Assembly: GCA_016201195.1 (NCBI GenBank)
Contig: JACQDI010000215.1
Coordinates: 1-5,596 of the forward strand
From: Acidobacteriota bacterium
GTDB lineage: Bacteria; Acidobacteriota; Terriglobia; Bryobacterales; JACQDG01
Length of the DNA stretch: 5,596 nucleotides
Direction: 5' to 3'
Each line of letters begins with the position of its first letter. The stretch's first letter is position 1. Positions 1 through 5,596 of this stretch are shown here, piece after piece. Made by a program: the position numbers and the translations under genes. The notes beneath the pieces are model-generated. The model searched no databases. It was not told the DNA's origin and worked only from the letters and a program-made list of their open reading frames with translations.

Positions 1-803
1 CGACCGGCGACGCCGAGTTGCGCCTGGCGGGAAACTTCGACGACACACTGGTTTACAACAACACCTTCTACGCAGACCAGTCGAGCGGCGTGCTGGTCTA
101 TTCCGGACGGGAAGCCGCCGGCGCCGCTCAGGGCGCCGATGCCGTCCCCGACCGACTGCGCCTGCTCAACAACATCATCGTCCACCTCGCCAGGATGCCC
201 GGCCTCTACCCGCTGCGCGTGGTGGACGCAGATCTTACCACTGACTACAACAACTGGTTTCGGCCTGCCGGCGGAACGCTGGTGAGCTGGAACGGAACTG
301 GCTTCGTCTCGCTCGATGAATTTCGCAGCAAGAGCGGCCAGGAGCGCCACGGCGTCTCCCTCGATCCCCGCTTCGTTTCCGCCGACAACGGCCACTTCTG
401 GCTGCGCGCCGTTTCTCCGATGATTGGCCGCGGCCTCGCCGAAAACGGCGCCTCCGTCGACCTGGGGGCCTTTCCTTATCGCCCGCTGCTGGCCGCCTCC
501 CCCGCTGAGCTGCGGTTCGTCACCCTGGCCGGGCGCGATCCGGCTCCGCAAGCGATCGAGATCCGCAGTCCCGCCGAAAAGCCCCTCGCCTTCGCCGCGC
601 GCACCGGCGGCGAGCCCTGGCTTCGTCTTTCGGCTATGGCCGGCGAAACACCCGCCGCCCTCAACCTCTCGGTCCGCCCGGCGGGCCTCGCTCCGGGAAC
701 CTACTCCACCACCGTCCAGATCGCGCCGGCGCTCGAAGGCGAGCCACCCTTCTCGGTCCGGCTGACCCTCACCGTAGTACCTGCTCCGCCCCGGCGCCGG
801 TAA
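1..803 (+). CDS. Secreted parallel beta-helix protein with C-terminal BACON-like domain (3' part)
   Basis: The frame is open to the left edge (first whole codon at 3), so the N-terminus is missing; a TTG at 18 is only an internal Leu codon. The visible 266 residues fall into two parts. Residues 1 to about 160 have the short, Asn-rich strand-and-turn pattern of right-handed parallel beta-helix proteins (LVYNNTFY, LLNNIIV, DYNNWF). They close with a DPRF...FWLRAVSPMIGRG...VDLGAFPY block, the usual end of pectate-lyase-like helices in the 'choice-of-anchor Q' group. Residues about 165 to 260 resemble a BACON/Ig-like repeat: PAELRF, then PWLRLS, then the L.V.PAGLAPGTYS.TV.I strand motif. Such proteins are normally exported and bind or cleave polysaccharide. 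No catalytic residues can be assigned from this part, so enzyme versus binding protein is open. The Pro/Arg-rich tail ends directly at TAA 801-803. Confidence 0.85.
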   Translation, partial: TGDAELRLAGNFDDTLVYNNTFYADQSSGVLVYSGREAAGAAQGADAVPDRLRLLNNIIVHLARMPGLYPLRVVDADLTTDYNNWFRPAGGTLVSWNGTGFVSLDEFRSKSGQERHGVSLDPRFVSADNGHFWLRAVSPMIGRGLAENGASVDLGAFPYRPLLAASPAELRFVTLAGRDPAPQAIEIRSPAEKPLAFAARTGGEPWLRLSAMAGETPAALNLSVRPAGLAPGTYSTTVQIAPALEGEPPFSVRLTLTVVPAPPRRR

Positions 804-1430
804 TGTGCTGCTGAGTATGTCGTGGGGCCAACCCTCAGCCGGCGTCGCTGGGCTGCATCGAGCCGGCTTGGGGAATTGCTGTCTCAAGGGCTACTCTGGG
901 GGGACCTCACGGGGCCCGTTGCCGGGGCGAGACATACACCGTTCGAAAGTATTATTAATATACCAACGGGTGCTGGTGCATGTAACAAAGCCGAAAAGGC
1001 CCATTCGAGCCAGGGATAATTGCAGCCTCCCCTTCCTTCGGAAATCTTACTTTGACGGCGAAGCGGGACATAAAACGGAGAATTCAATGCGACGCTTCGG
1101 AATCCATTAGGGGTTGCTGGTACCTGCCGAAGCCTGGGCAGAACCAACGACTTACGACCATCTCTGACGCCTCGCGGAACGCCTCTGTTCCCATCGTCCA
1201 GTGCTCGGAGAGCCAGGAATGACGGCGCCGCCGGAGCGGAGAGAAAGTTGGCAAACTATGCTTTCTGGGCAGCTCTTCCTGTGCCCGACACCGGCCCTCA
1301 TGCTGGTTGAAACTCGGCGGTAATTCCGGAGGTTCTCGGACCGCGATTCCGGTCCGGAGTGAGACCCTTGTCCTGATGACGTTCCGGCTTTTCAGCTACG
1401 ATGGTGCGAAGGCGAATGGGTCTGGGAGGC
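804..1430. other. Gene-poor intergenic stretch
   Basis: No reading frame here has convincing protein-like composition. The candidates (plus 805-1110, plus 822-1019, minus 884-1147) lack recognisable motifs and credible ribosome sites. The stretch is less GC-rich than its neighbours around 945-1110, with an AT patch at about 948-963 (ATTATTAATATACC) that could resemble a -10 region but serves no visible gene. A 7-base inverted repeat (CGAAGCG at 1059-1065, CGCTTCG at 1093-1099) and a small hairpin (GGACC/GGTCC within about 1338-1355) are present. I found no remnant of the missing oxidoreductase N-terminus, such as a glycine-rich Rossmann motif. It may be decayed sequence or hold an unrecognised small RNA. 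Confidence 0.5.
832..873 (+). terminator. Stem-loop downstream of the beta-helix gene, possible terminator without U-tract
   Basis: Bases 832-843 pair with 862-873: AGCCGGC (837-843) matches GCCGGCT (862-868) exactly. After one mismatch (836/869), CCCT (832-835) pairs with GGGG (870-873), including one wobble. TCG (845-847) can add pairs with CGA (859-861). The structure starts 28 bases after the stop codon, where a terminator is expected. No T-run follows, so a classical Rho-independent terminator is not shown. It could also be an mRNA 3'-end stabiliser or chance pairing in GC-rich DNA. Confidence 0.4.
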
Positions 1431-1434
1431 CGTG

Positions 1435-1520
1435 GTAGAAGTCATTGATAACCGCTTGCTGACGCGCGCGGCTCTGTAGATTCAACGCCTTACCGAGCCG
1501 CGACCGTGAGGGAGCGGGGT
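1435..1520. repeat. REP-like dispersed intergenic repeat element
   Basis: CGCGGCTC (1467-1474) and GAGCCGCG (1495-1502) form a perfect 8-bp inverted repeat with a 20-base loop. The right arm runs into CGACCGTGAGGGAGCGGGG, where CCGC (1498-1501) can alternatively pair with GCGG (1514-1517), so two mutually exclusive hairpins are possible. From memory, not a search, both the GAGCCGCGACCGTGAGGGAGCG core and the preceding TTGCTGACGCGCGCGGCTC segment recur in intergenic regions of Solibacter-like genomes. This suggests a REP/BIME-type or MITE-like element moved in trans. Only one copy lies in this window, so its boundaries are approximate. It abuts the truncated oxidoreductase and puts an in-frame TGA (1507-1509) before it. 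Confidence 0.6.
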
Positions 1521-1521
1521 T

Positions 1522-2172
1522 TTGCCACGGGCTACAGGCCAGGTGCAGTTCGCCTCCGGAAACTTGTTTCGCGGCGACTGGAACCCACAGAGCTGGCGCT
1601 TCAACGGCGCCATCTGGCGCTTCCTCACCGCCGCCGCCGGGTCGAGCCTGCTCGAAGACGGCATCCACGAGCTGGATGTGATCCACTGGCTGGTGGGGGC
1701 GCGCGTGGCTCGCGTCTATGCGACCGGCGGCAACAACGTGCTGAAGCAGCGCGAGACCATCGACCACGCGGTCCTGGCGATCGATTACGAGAATGGGGTG
1801 AAGGTGAATTTCGGCTTTAGCCTGTTCGCCCCGAACACCGGCCCGAACGCCCGGGAGATGACCATCATTGGCACGGAAGGGAATCTGCAACCGGTTGCCA
1901 ACAAGATCGCCTGGCGCAAGAGGAGCGGCGGCCAGCCGGAGATGATCGACCCGAGCGACTCGACGCCAACCGCCGTGGGATCCAAGCCCGTGGGCAAGGA
2001 CGAGGACAACGGCACCTACCGCCAGCTCATGGCGTTCGTCAACAGCATTCGCACCGGCCAGCCGGGGTTTCCGGACGGCGAGGTTGGGAAGGAAGCGATC
2101 AAGATCTCGTTGCTTGCCGAGAAGTCGTTGCGCGAGCGAAGAATCGTGGCCTGGAACGAGCTGCCGTCGTAA
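1522..2172 (+). pseudogene. Gfo/Idh/MocA-family oxidoreductase, C-terminal fragment
   Basis: The 216-codon frame matches the C-terminal alpha/beta substrate-binding domain of Gfo/Idh/MocA dehydrogenases. Recognisable blocks are GNLFRGDWNPQSW (residues 13-25), AGSSLLEDGIHELDVIHWLVG (split here as AGSSLLEDG at 39-47 and IHELDVIHWLVG at 48-59, the family's conserved His/Asp helix), GGNNVLKQRETIDH, and EMTIIGTEGNL. The tail YRQLMAFVNSIRTG...A..ISLLAEKSL is typical. Full-length members are about 350-450 residues and begin with a Rossmann NAD(P)-binding fold; none of it is present. Homology starts near 1535, and upstream the frame meets TGA at 1507-1509 inside the repeat. A TTG at 1522 with G-rich sequence before it could initiate, but the product would lack the cofactor domain. 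I therefore call it a 5'-truncated gene remnant. The surviving part has no frameshift or stop, so the loss is recent or the join is an assembly artefact. Confidence 0.8.
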
Positions 2173-2202
2173 CGCGCCCTAGCGCCCGGGGGATACTCCT
2201 GG

Positions 2203-2910
2203 TCAGTGATCCCCTGAATCTGAGTGGATCTTCTCCAGGGCGAGGTTCAGCTCGCCCAACTGCTGCCGCACCTTGTCTTTCTCTGCCTTGCACGGAGGCG
2301 GGTTCAGTTCCTCCTTCGTTGCCACGGGGTGGGTGTTGGACCAGTCCGATGCGCAGGCGTTGTATTGCTCCATCGCCTCCTGCACGTCGTGCCAGTTGGT
2401 GATAACTTCCGTACGACCGTGGTGGTAAAAGCTGATCAGGTAGCCCAGCGACTCCCGGTTGTGGCGCCACTCCGCATCAATCACGTTGTGCTGCTTCCGA
2501 ATCTCGGCCTTCTGGCTCTCGAGTTCCTTTCTCTTTTCCCCATCATATCGGCGGGGATCAAACTCCGGCCCGGTTATGGCGATCAGGTCTTCGGACGCGG
2601 AAATGTATTTGCCGGCCAGGTCATACGCTCGTTTGACCGTCTCTACCTCCGCATTGACATGCTCCTTGTGCTCGACCAGAGCCCGCTCCGCGCGCCGGCT
2701 GCGTTCCTGGATTCCAGCGGCCAGCCAGGTGCCGAAAATCGCCGTGCCGAGCACCGTGATCAACGCAGTCAGGGCATTGGAGTTGGCCAGGATTTCCCAG
2801 TGGGATTTCGGTGCTTCTCCGCCGGAGACCGGGTTGCGGTGCTTGAGAACCTCGGCGATGAAGCTCTCGTGCCGCAGCAACTGATTCTCTCGGTTGTCCT
2901 CTTCAGACAT
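2203..2910 (-). CDS. Single-pass membrane protein with long charged helices, unknown function
   Basis: I do not recognise a family. From ATG 2910-2908 (MSEEDNREN) the product is 235 aa. An alternative ATG at 2925-2923 adds five residues and overlaps the upstream stop by 14 bases. I prefer 2910, one base after the upstream TAA (TAAcATG), which fits translational coupling; neither start has a clear Shine-Dalgarno. After a charged N-terminal 45 residues comes one transmembrane segment (about residues 46-66, ALTALITVLGTAIFGTWLAAG). Then follow strongly charged stretches likely to be helical or coiled coil: QERSRRAERALVEHKEHV, the region around GEKRKELESQKAEIRK, and a C-terminal KDKVRQQLGELNLALEKI. 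The ERSRR cluster after the membrane segment suggests that the large C-terminal part is cytoplasmic. Two Cys (about 186 and 207) flank an Asn/Pro-rich loop. It converges on the oxidoreductase fragment with a 30-base gap. Confidence 0.75.
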   Translation of the reverse strand: MSEEDNRENQLLRHESFIAEVLKHRNPVSGGEAPKSHWEILANSNALTALITVLGTAIFGTWLAAGIQERSRRAERALVEHKEHVNAEVETVKRAYDLAGKYISASEDLIAITGPEFDPRRYDGEKRKELESQKAEIRKQHNVIDAEWRHNRESLGYLISFYHHGRTEVITNWHDVQEAMEQYNACASDWSNTHPVATKEELNPPPCKAEKDKVRQQLGELNLALEKIHSDSGDH

Positions 2911-2911
2911 G

Positions 2912-3424
2912 TTAGGGCCGGCCATCGCGAAAAACCATCAGGTATGAGTTGTCGTCAATGCGGTGCACGCCCAGGAAAGTCCTTTCCGAGTGCTGCTCGA
3001 TCCGCCTGCGAAGTCCTTCCTTCCGGAGAGGCTCCTTAACGGTCAGCACGGAATACCGAAACGTGCGGGCCTGCCTGGCAAAAGCGTAAAGGCTTGTTTC
3101 ATTTCTGACCGGAACGATCGCCAGCAATTCGAACCCATCCTCAGACTTTACCGCCAAGCTCCGCCGCAGCTCCACTTCAGTCCGGAGTATCCATTCCGAG
3201 ACATCCGTGGTGCTACCAAGAGCCGGCCCAGGGTCAGTCACGGGAACGACCGGAGGGGAGGGTTGCGGTACGAGAATTCGCGGAGTATCTTTGCCCGGCG
3301 GCCGCTTCGCACCCGGCTCCGGCGCGGGCACCGGGGCCTGCGCCCAAATCCACCCACCCCCCGCCATGATTACGACGGTTGCAGCGAGCACCGCTGCACC
3401 AAGGCTAAATGGTCGGCGTTTCAT
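2912..3424 (-). CDS. Exported or anchored proline-rich protein with a possibly duplicated small domain
   Basis: This 170-aa protein has an N-terminal signal: MKRR, a hydrophobic stretch (residues 8-28) and AQA before residue 31, a plausible signal peptidase I site, though uncleaved anchoring is possible. Residues 31-68 are a Pro-rich linker (PVPAPEPGAK, PQPSPPVVPV). The rest (about 75-166) looks like two similar alpha/beta units. Each has an N-terminal strand and charged helix, then a strand pair ending in F-x-R or FR: FELLAIVPVRNETSLYAFAR (98-117) and TFLGVHRIDDNSYLMVFR (149-166). The first unit loosely recalls DUF4177-type domains; this is resemblance by eye only, and no function follows from it. 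ATG 3424-3422 is preceded by a G-run serving as ribosome site and by a TATAAT box. The stop lies one base before the next gene, so the two probably form an operon and may act together at the inner membrane. Confidence 0.75.
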   Translation of the reverse strand: MKRRPFSLGAAVLAATVVIMAGGGWIWAQAPVPAPEPGAKRPPGKDTPRILVPQPSPPVVPVTDPGPALGSTTDVSEWILRTEVELRRSLAVKSEDGFELLAIVPVRNETSLYAFARQARTFRYSVLTVKEPLRKEGLRRRIEQHSERTFLGVHRIDDNSYLMVFRDGRP

Positions 3425-3472
3425 CTTGCCCCCCCCCTTAATTATAGTGACGCCCGCGTCGCTTTTGTTTCA
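3425..3472 (-). promoter_or_regulatory. Candidate promoter with G9 tract and palindrome for the two-gene unknown operon
   Basis: Read on the minus strand, a perfect -10 box TATAAT occupies 3446-3441. A recognisable -35 is weak: the A-rich AACAAA at 3469-3464 sits at 17-base spacing but does not match TTGACA. Transcription would begin near 3434, giving a leader of about 10 bases made largely of a run of nine Gs (3437-3429) followed by CAAG and ATG. The G-run doubles as the only ribosome-binding candidate. A perfect inverted repeat GACGC-2-GCGTC (3449-3460) lies in the spacer between the two boxes, a position suited to a repressor or spacer-binding activator. All of this is pattern-based. Confidence 0.5.
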
Positions 3473-3504
3473 CCCCCGCGGCCTGGAAACCGGACTTCGT
3501 TCGA

Positions 3505-4815
3505 TTACTTGAAGTTCTCGGCCAGGTAGCGGGCCAGGACGTCCTTTTCCTTTTCCGACACCGGGCTGCCCCAGCGCATCATCTTCTCCACCTCACGGGT
3601 CCAGCGGCCGGGGTCCAGGCGCTGGCCGACGATGATGGTGTGATCGTGGCAGGGGAGACACTTCTCTCTGGCGATGGACAGTCCTTCGCCGGGCGGAAGC
3701 GCGGTGGCGAGCTTGAGAGCCTCGGGACGGGGCGCCGAGTCCGGCGTGTTGTGCAAGTACCCGGAGGGATTCCAGGCGGGGGTCGTCGGCTGCGTGCGAC
3801 CCTGGCTGTCGGTGGCCCGGGCGAACACGGCGCCCGAGGGCTTGGCATCGAGGCGGAAGCGGCGCCAGGCGAAGGGAGCCTTGTCGCTGCCGAGTTTCGC
3901 CTCCTGCCAGGTCTTCCTACCGTCGAGGGAAACCTCGACTCGGGTGATGTCGGCCTCGCCCGCCCAAGCCACGCCTTCGACGGGACCGGAGGCCCTCGTG
4001 ATCAGCGACTTCACCGCGAGCGAGGTGATCGCGGCCATGTCCTTGGCGTCCACCGCCTCGCCGGGCTTCACCGGGCGGGTGGGATAGCGATACGCGGTCT
4101 TCATGAAGAAGCCATCGGCTTCGTCTGGAGCGGCGGTCATCTTGGCCAGCCACTTGACGCAGGCCGCGCCCTCCCAGCCCGGTGTGATGAGCCGCAGCGG
4201 GAAGCCGTGCTCGAGCGGCAGCGGCACCCCATTCATGTGGGTGGCGAGGAGGGTGTCGGGGTGGAGGCATTTTGCGACCGGGACACTGCGCACGAAGTCC
4301 GGGGCGGTCACCAGGCCGGTATCGGCGCCGTCGAAGGAGATGTGCTTGGCCTCGGGCTTGAGGACCGCCTGCGCCAGCACGTCTTTCAGGCGCACGCCCT
4401 TCCAGCGCGCGGTTCCCACCGCCCCCTTGCGCCATTGGATGCCGGCTACGCGGGGCTCAAAATAGCTGCGGCCGTTCCCTGCACACTCCATGGTGATGAC
4501 GCGCTCGAACTGCGGCATGCGGCGGATCTGCTCCAGGTTCAGCTTGACGGGCTTTTGGACGAGGCCCTCGATCGAGAGTTCCCACTTGCCGGCCTCGACC
4601 TGCGGGATATAGAAATGACTGCGGACAAAGAAGCGCGAGTTGGGCGTGATCCAGGAATCGAGCATCTCGGGCGGCGTCTCGAGGTCGAGCGGGCGGGGCG
4701 AGTGAAGGATCAGCTTTTCCTTGCGGCGCAGCGCTTCTTCTTCGGGTGTGGTGGCGGCCCGATTTGGCCGAGCCAACCCGACGCCTAGCAATAATAACAT
4801 CGAACGACGGGTCAT
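3505..4815 (-). CDS. Sulfite oxidase-type molybdopterin oxidoreductase fused to a C-terminal haem c domain
   Basis: This 436-aa protein belongs to the sulfite oxidase superfamily (SorA/SoxC-like), which oxidises sulfite or related substrates at a molybdenum cofactor outside the cytoplasm. The N-terminus MTRRSMLLLLGVGLA is a short Tat-type signal (TRRSMLL), expected for export of a folded Moco enzyme. The Moco domain spans about residues 40-230. Cys111 in ITMECAGNGRSYF is the expected Mo ligand, and NSRFFVRSHFYIP, HGFPLRLITPGWEGA and KWL are family blocks. A Mo-co dimerisation, Ig-like domain follows (about 245-355; VEVSLDGRKTWQEA, FARATDSQGRTQP). The last 60 residues carry CLPCH (386-390), a covalent haem c site, with Met412/413 as possible axial ligand and a terminal LARYLAENF helix typical of small cytochromes c. 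The fusion implies electron transfer within one chain. ATG 4815-4813 has GGAG 7 bases upstream. True substrate is unproven; sulfite is the family default. Confidence 0.9.
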   Translation of the reverse strand: MTRRSMLLLLGVGLARPNRAATTPEEEALRRKEKLILHSPRPLDLETPPEMLDSWITPNSRFFVRSHFYIPQVEAGKWELSIEGLVQKPVKLNLEQIRRMPQFERVITMECAGNGRSYFEPRVAGIQWRKGAVGTARWKGVRLKDVLAQAVLKPEAKHISFDGADTGLVTAPDFVRSVPVAKCLHPDTLLATHMNGVPLPLEHGFPLRLITPGWEGAACVKWLAKMTAAPDEADGFFMKTAYRYPTRPVKPGEAVDAKDMAAITSLAVKSLITRASGPVEGVAWAGEADITRVEVSLDGRKTWQEAKLGSDKAPFAWRRFRLDAKPSGAVFARATDSQGRTQPTTPAWNPSGYLHNTPDSAPRPEALKLATALPPGEGLSIAREKCLPCHDHTIIVGQRLDPGRWTREVEKMMRWGSPVSEKEKDVLARYLAENFK

Positions 4816-4822
4816 CTTTTGT

Positions 4823-4826
4823 CTCC
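4823..4826 (-). promoter_or_regulatory. Ribosome binding site GGAG of the sulfite oxidase-type gene
   Basis: On the minus strand, GGAG lies 7 bases before ATG 4815-4813, within the 12-base gap after the amidohydrolase stop (4830-4828). It supports the chosen start and the Tat-signal N-terminus, and shows that the gene has its own initiation signal inside a probable operon. Confidence 0.7.
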
Positions 4827-4827
4827 G

Positions 4828-5596
4828 TTACAGTCCTAACAGGCGGGCGGCGTTGCCGCCGTAGACCTTGTCCCAGGTCTCTTGCCTCAGGCCGATCTCG
4901 CGCATAAAACCGTCGTGAAACTGCTTGGACGGCAGCAGCTCCTCGACCTTCAGGATGTCGGTGCCGAACAACACTTTATCCCACGCATTCTCCCAGAAGA
5001 AGTGATAGCGGTAGAAATCGGCGCTCTTATTGGCGCGCCAGCCGCCCCACCAGGCGCCGGTCAAATCGACGTAGAAATTAGGGTGCATGCGGGCCATCAT
5101 GGAGGCCTCTTCATACCACGGCACGCCCAGGTGCGCGGCGACCACGTTCATGCCCTTGAACGCCCGCACCACCGCGTCCAGCCGTACCGGCCGCATCTTG
5201 TCGGAGCTGACGTCGCGCTCCTTGTCGTGGCAGGTGCACATGACGATGCCGGTGTGAAACAGCACGGGCAGTCCCGTGCGCTCGATGCGCTCATAGATCG
5301 GATAGAAGGCCTTGTCGTCGTAGGGTGCCGCCGGGTTGTGAATTTTGAAGCCACGAAAGCCCTGGGCGACGTATTCGTCGACGACCTCCGGGCGGTCGCG
5401 CCCGAGGTCGAGGAAAGCCAGGCCGATGATGCGGTCCGGCTGCGCCTCCAACGCCTGCCGCACTTCGGCGTTGGTGACGTGCCCGAACATCTCCCCTGCC
5501 GAGCAGAGGCAGATGCGGTCGATACCGGCTGCGGGCATCGCTTCCAGCAGGCGGGGAATGAAGTTTTCCTGGCGCGGATAGTGGGCGTGGAAGTCG
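4828..5596 (-). CDS. Amidohydrolase family 2 (TIM-barrel metal hydrolase), 5' end outside the window
   Basis: The frame is open to the right edge. Upstream of an internal Met at 5538 it still reads DFHAHYPRQENFIPRLLEA, so the true start is beyond 5596 and 255 residues are visible. HAH (His codons 5589-5587 and 5583-5581) is the amidohydrolase HxH metal site at the end of barrel strand 1. The other expected ligands are present: His in VLFHTG (visible residue 114), His in VVAAHLG (155) and Asp in VLFGTD (213). FRGFKIHNP (Lys84) sits where Amidohydro_2 members have a strand-4 residue. This fold includes decarboxylases (ACMSD-like) as well as hydrolases, so the reaction cannot be fixed. A CTCH cluster shortly after HTG is unusual-looking but probably structural. 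No export signal can be judged. It ends LLGL-TAA, 12 bases before the sulfite oxidase-type gene, implying co-transcription. Confidence 0.88.
   Translation of the reverse strand, partial: DFHAHYPRQENFIPRLLEAMPAAGIDRICLCSAGEMFGHVTNAEVRQALEAQPDRIIGLAFLDLGRDRPEVVDEYVAQGFRGFKIHNPAAPYDDKAFYPIYERIERTGLPVLFHTGIVMCTCHDKERDVSSDKMRPVRLDAVVRAFKGMNVVAAHLGVPWYEEASMMARMHPNFYVDLTGAWWGGWRANKSADFYRYHFFWENAWDKVLFGTDILKVEELLPSKQFHDGFMREIGLRQETWDKVYGGNAARLLGL

Noticed and set aside
909..919. Near-palindrome ACGGGGCCCGT
   Set aside because: Only a one-base centre and no associated gene; expected by chance in GC-rich DNA.
805..1110. Plus-strand 101-codon frame directly after the first gene
   Set aside because: GTG start with no ribosome site, no motif, and a composition unlike a real protein. 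It runs through the stem-loop at 832-873.
884..1147. Minus-strand 87-codon frame
   Set aside because: No motif or start signal; composition looks random for its base content.
1396..1890. Minus-strand 164-codon frame
   Set aside because: Runs antisense to the oxidoreductase fragment and through the palindromic repeat. The plus-strand homology explains the coding signal.
2173..2202. Possible bidirectional terminator between the convergent genes
   Set aside because: Only a 4-bp GCGC-CCTA-GCGC stem with no T-run on either strand; too weak to call.
2224..3039. Plus-strand 271-codon frame opposite the membrane protein
   Set aside because: The minus strand gives balanced charged helices, a clean transmembrane segment and a coupled start. 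The plus-strand translation is Leu/Val/Arg-rich without domains and crosses a gene boundary.
3640..4788. Long plus-strand frame (382 codons) antisense to the sulfite oxidase-type gene
   Set aside because: Typical GC-rich shadow (Gly/Arg/His-rich). The minus strand is confirmed by the Mo-ligand Cys, CxxCH and Tat motifs.

Overview
The window looks like a high-GC Acidobacteriota chromosome fragment, most plausibly of the Solibacter/Bryobacter type. That assignment is an inference. It rests on the GC-rich codons, a beta-helix protein ending in a BACON-like domain, a secreted molybdenum oxidoreductase with a fused haem c tail, and an intergenic repeat core (around GAGCCGCGACCGTGAGGGAG) that I recall, without a search, as dispersed in such genomes. 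No tRNA, rRNA, CRISPR array or transposase gene is visible.

Layout: (1) 1-803, plus strand, the 3' end of a secreted parallel beta-helix protein. (2) 804 to about 1534, roughly 730 bases with no convincing gene, holding a stem-loop just after the first gene and a dispersed-repeat-like element at its right end. (3) About 1535-2172, plus strand, the C-terminal part of a Gfo/Idh/MocA oxidoreductase whose NAD-binding half is missing; the break falls at the repeat. (4) 2203-3424, minus strand, two tightly packed genes of unknown function: an exported or anchored proline-rich protein, then a single-pass membrane protein with long charged helices. They have their own candidate promoter with a perfect TATAAT box and a run of nine Gs in front of the first start codon. 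(5) 3505 to the window end, minus strand, a TIM-barrel amidohydrolase (5' end outside the window) followed 12 bases later by a sulfite-oxidase-type molybdopterin enzyme with a Tat-like signal and a C-terminal CxxCH haem site.

The amidohydrolase and sulfite oxidase are probably co-transcribed, though nothing shows a shared substrate. The two unknown genes lie downstream on the same strand and could receive read-through, but the promoter suggests separate control. The best candidate for something undescribed is this two-gene envelope cassette. The clearest structural event is the truncation of the oxidoreductase at the repeat. I see no strong evidence for a defence system or other elaborate machinery.
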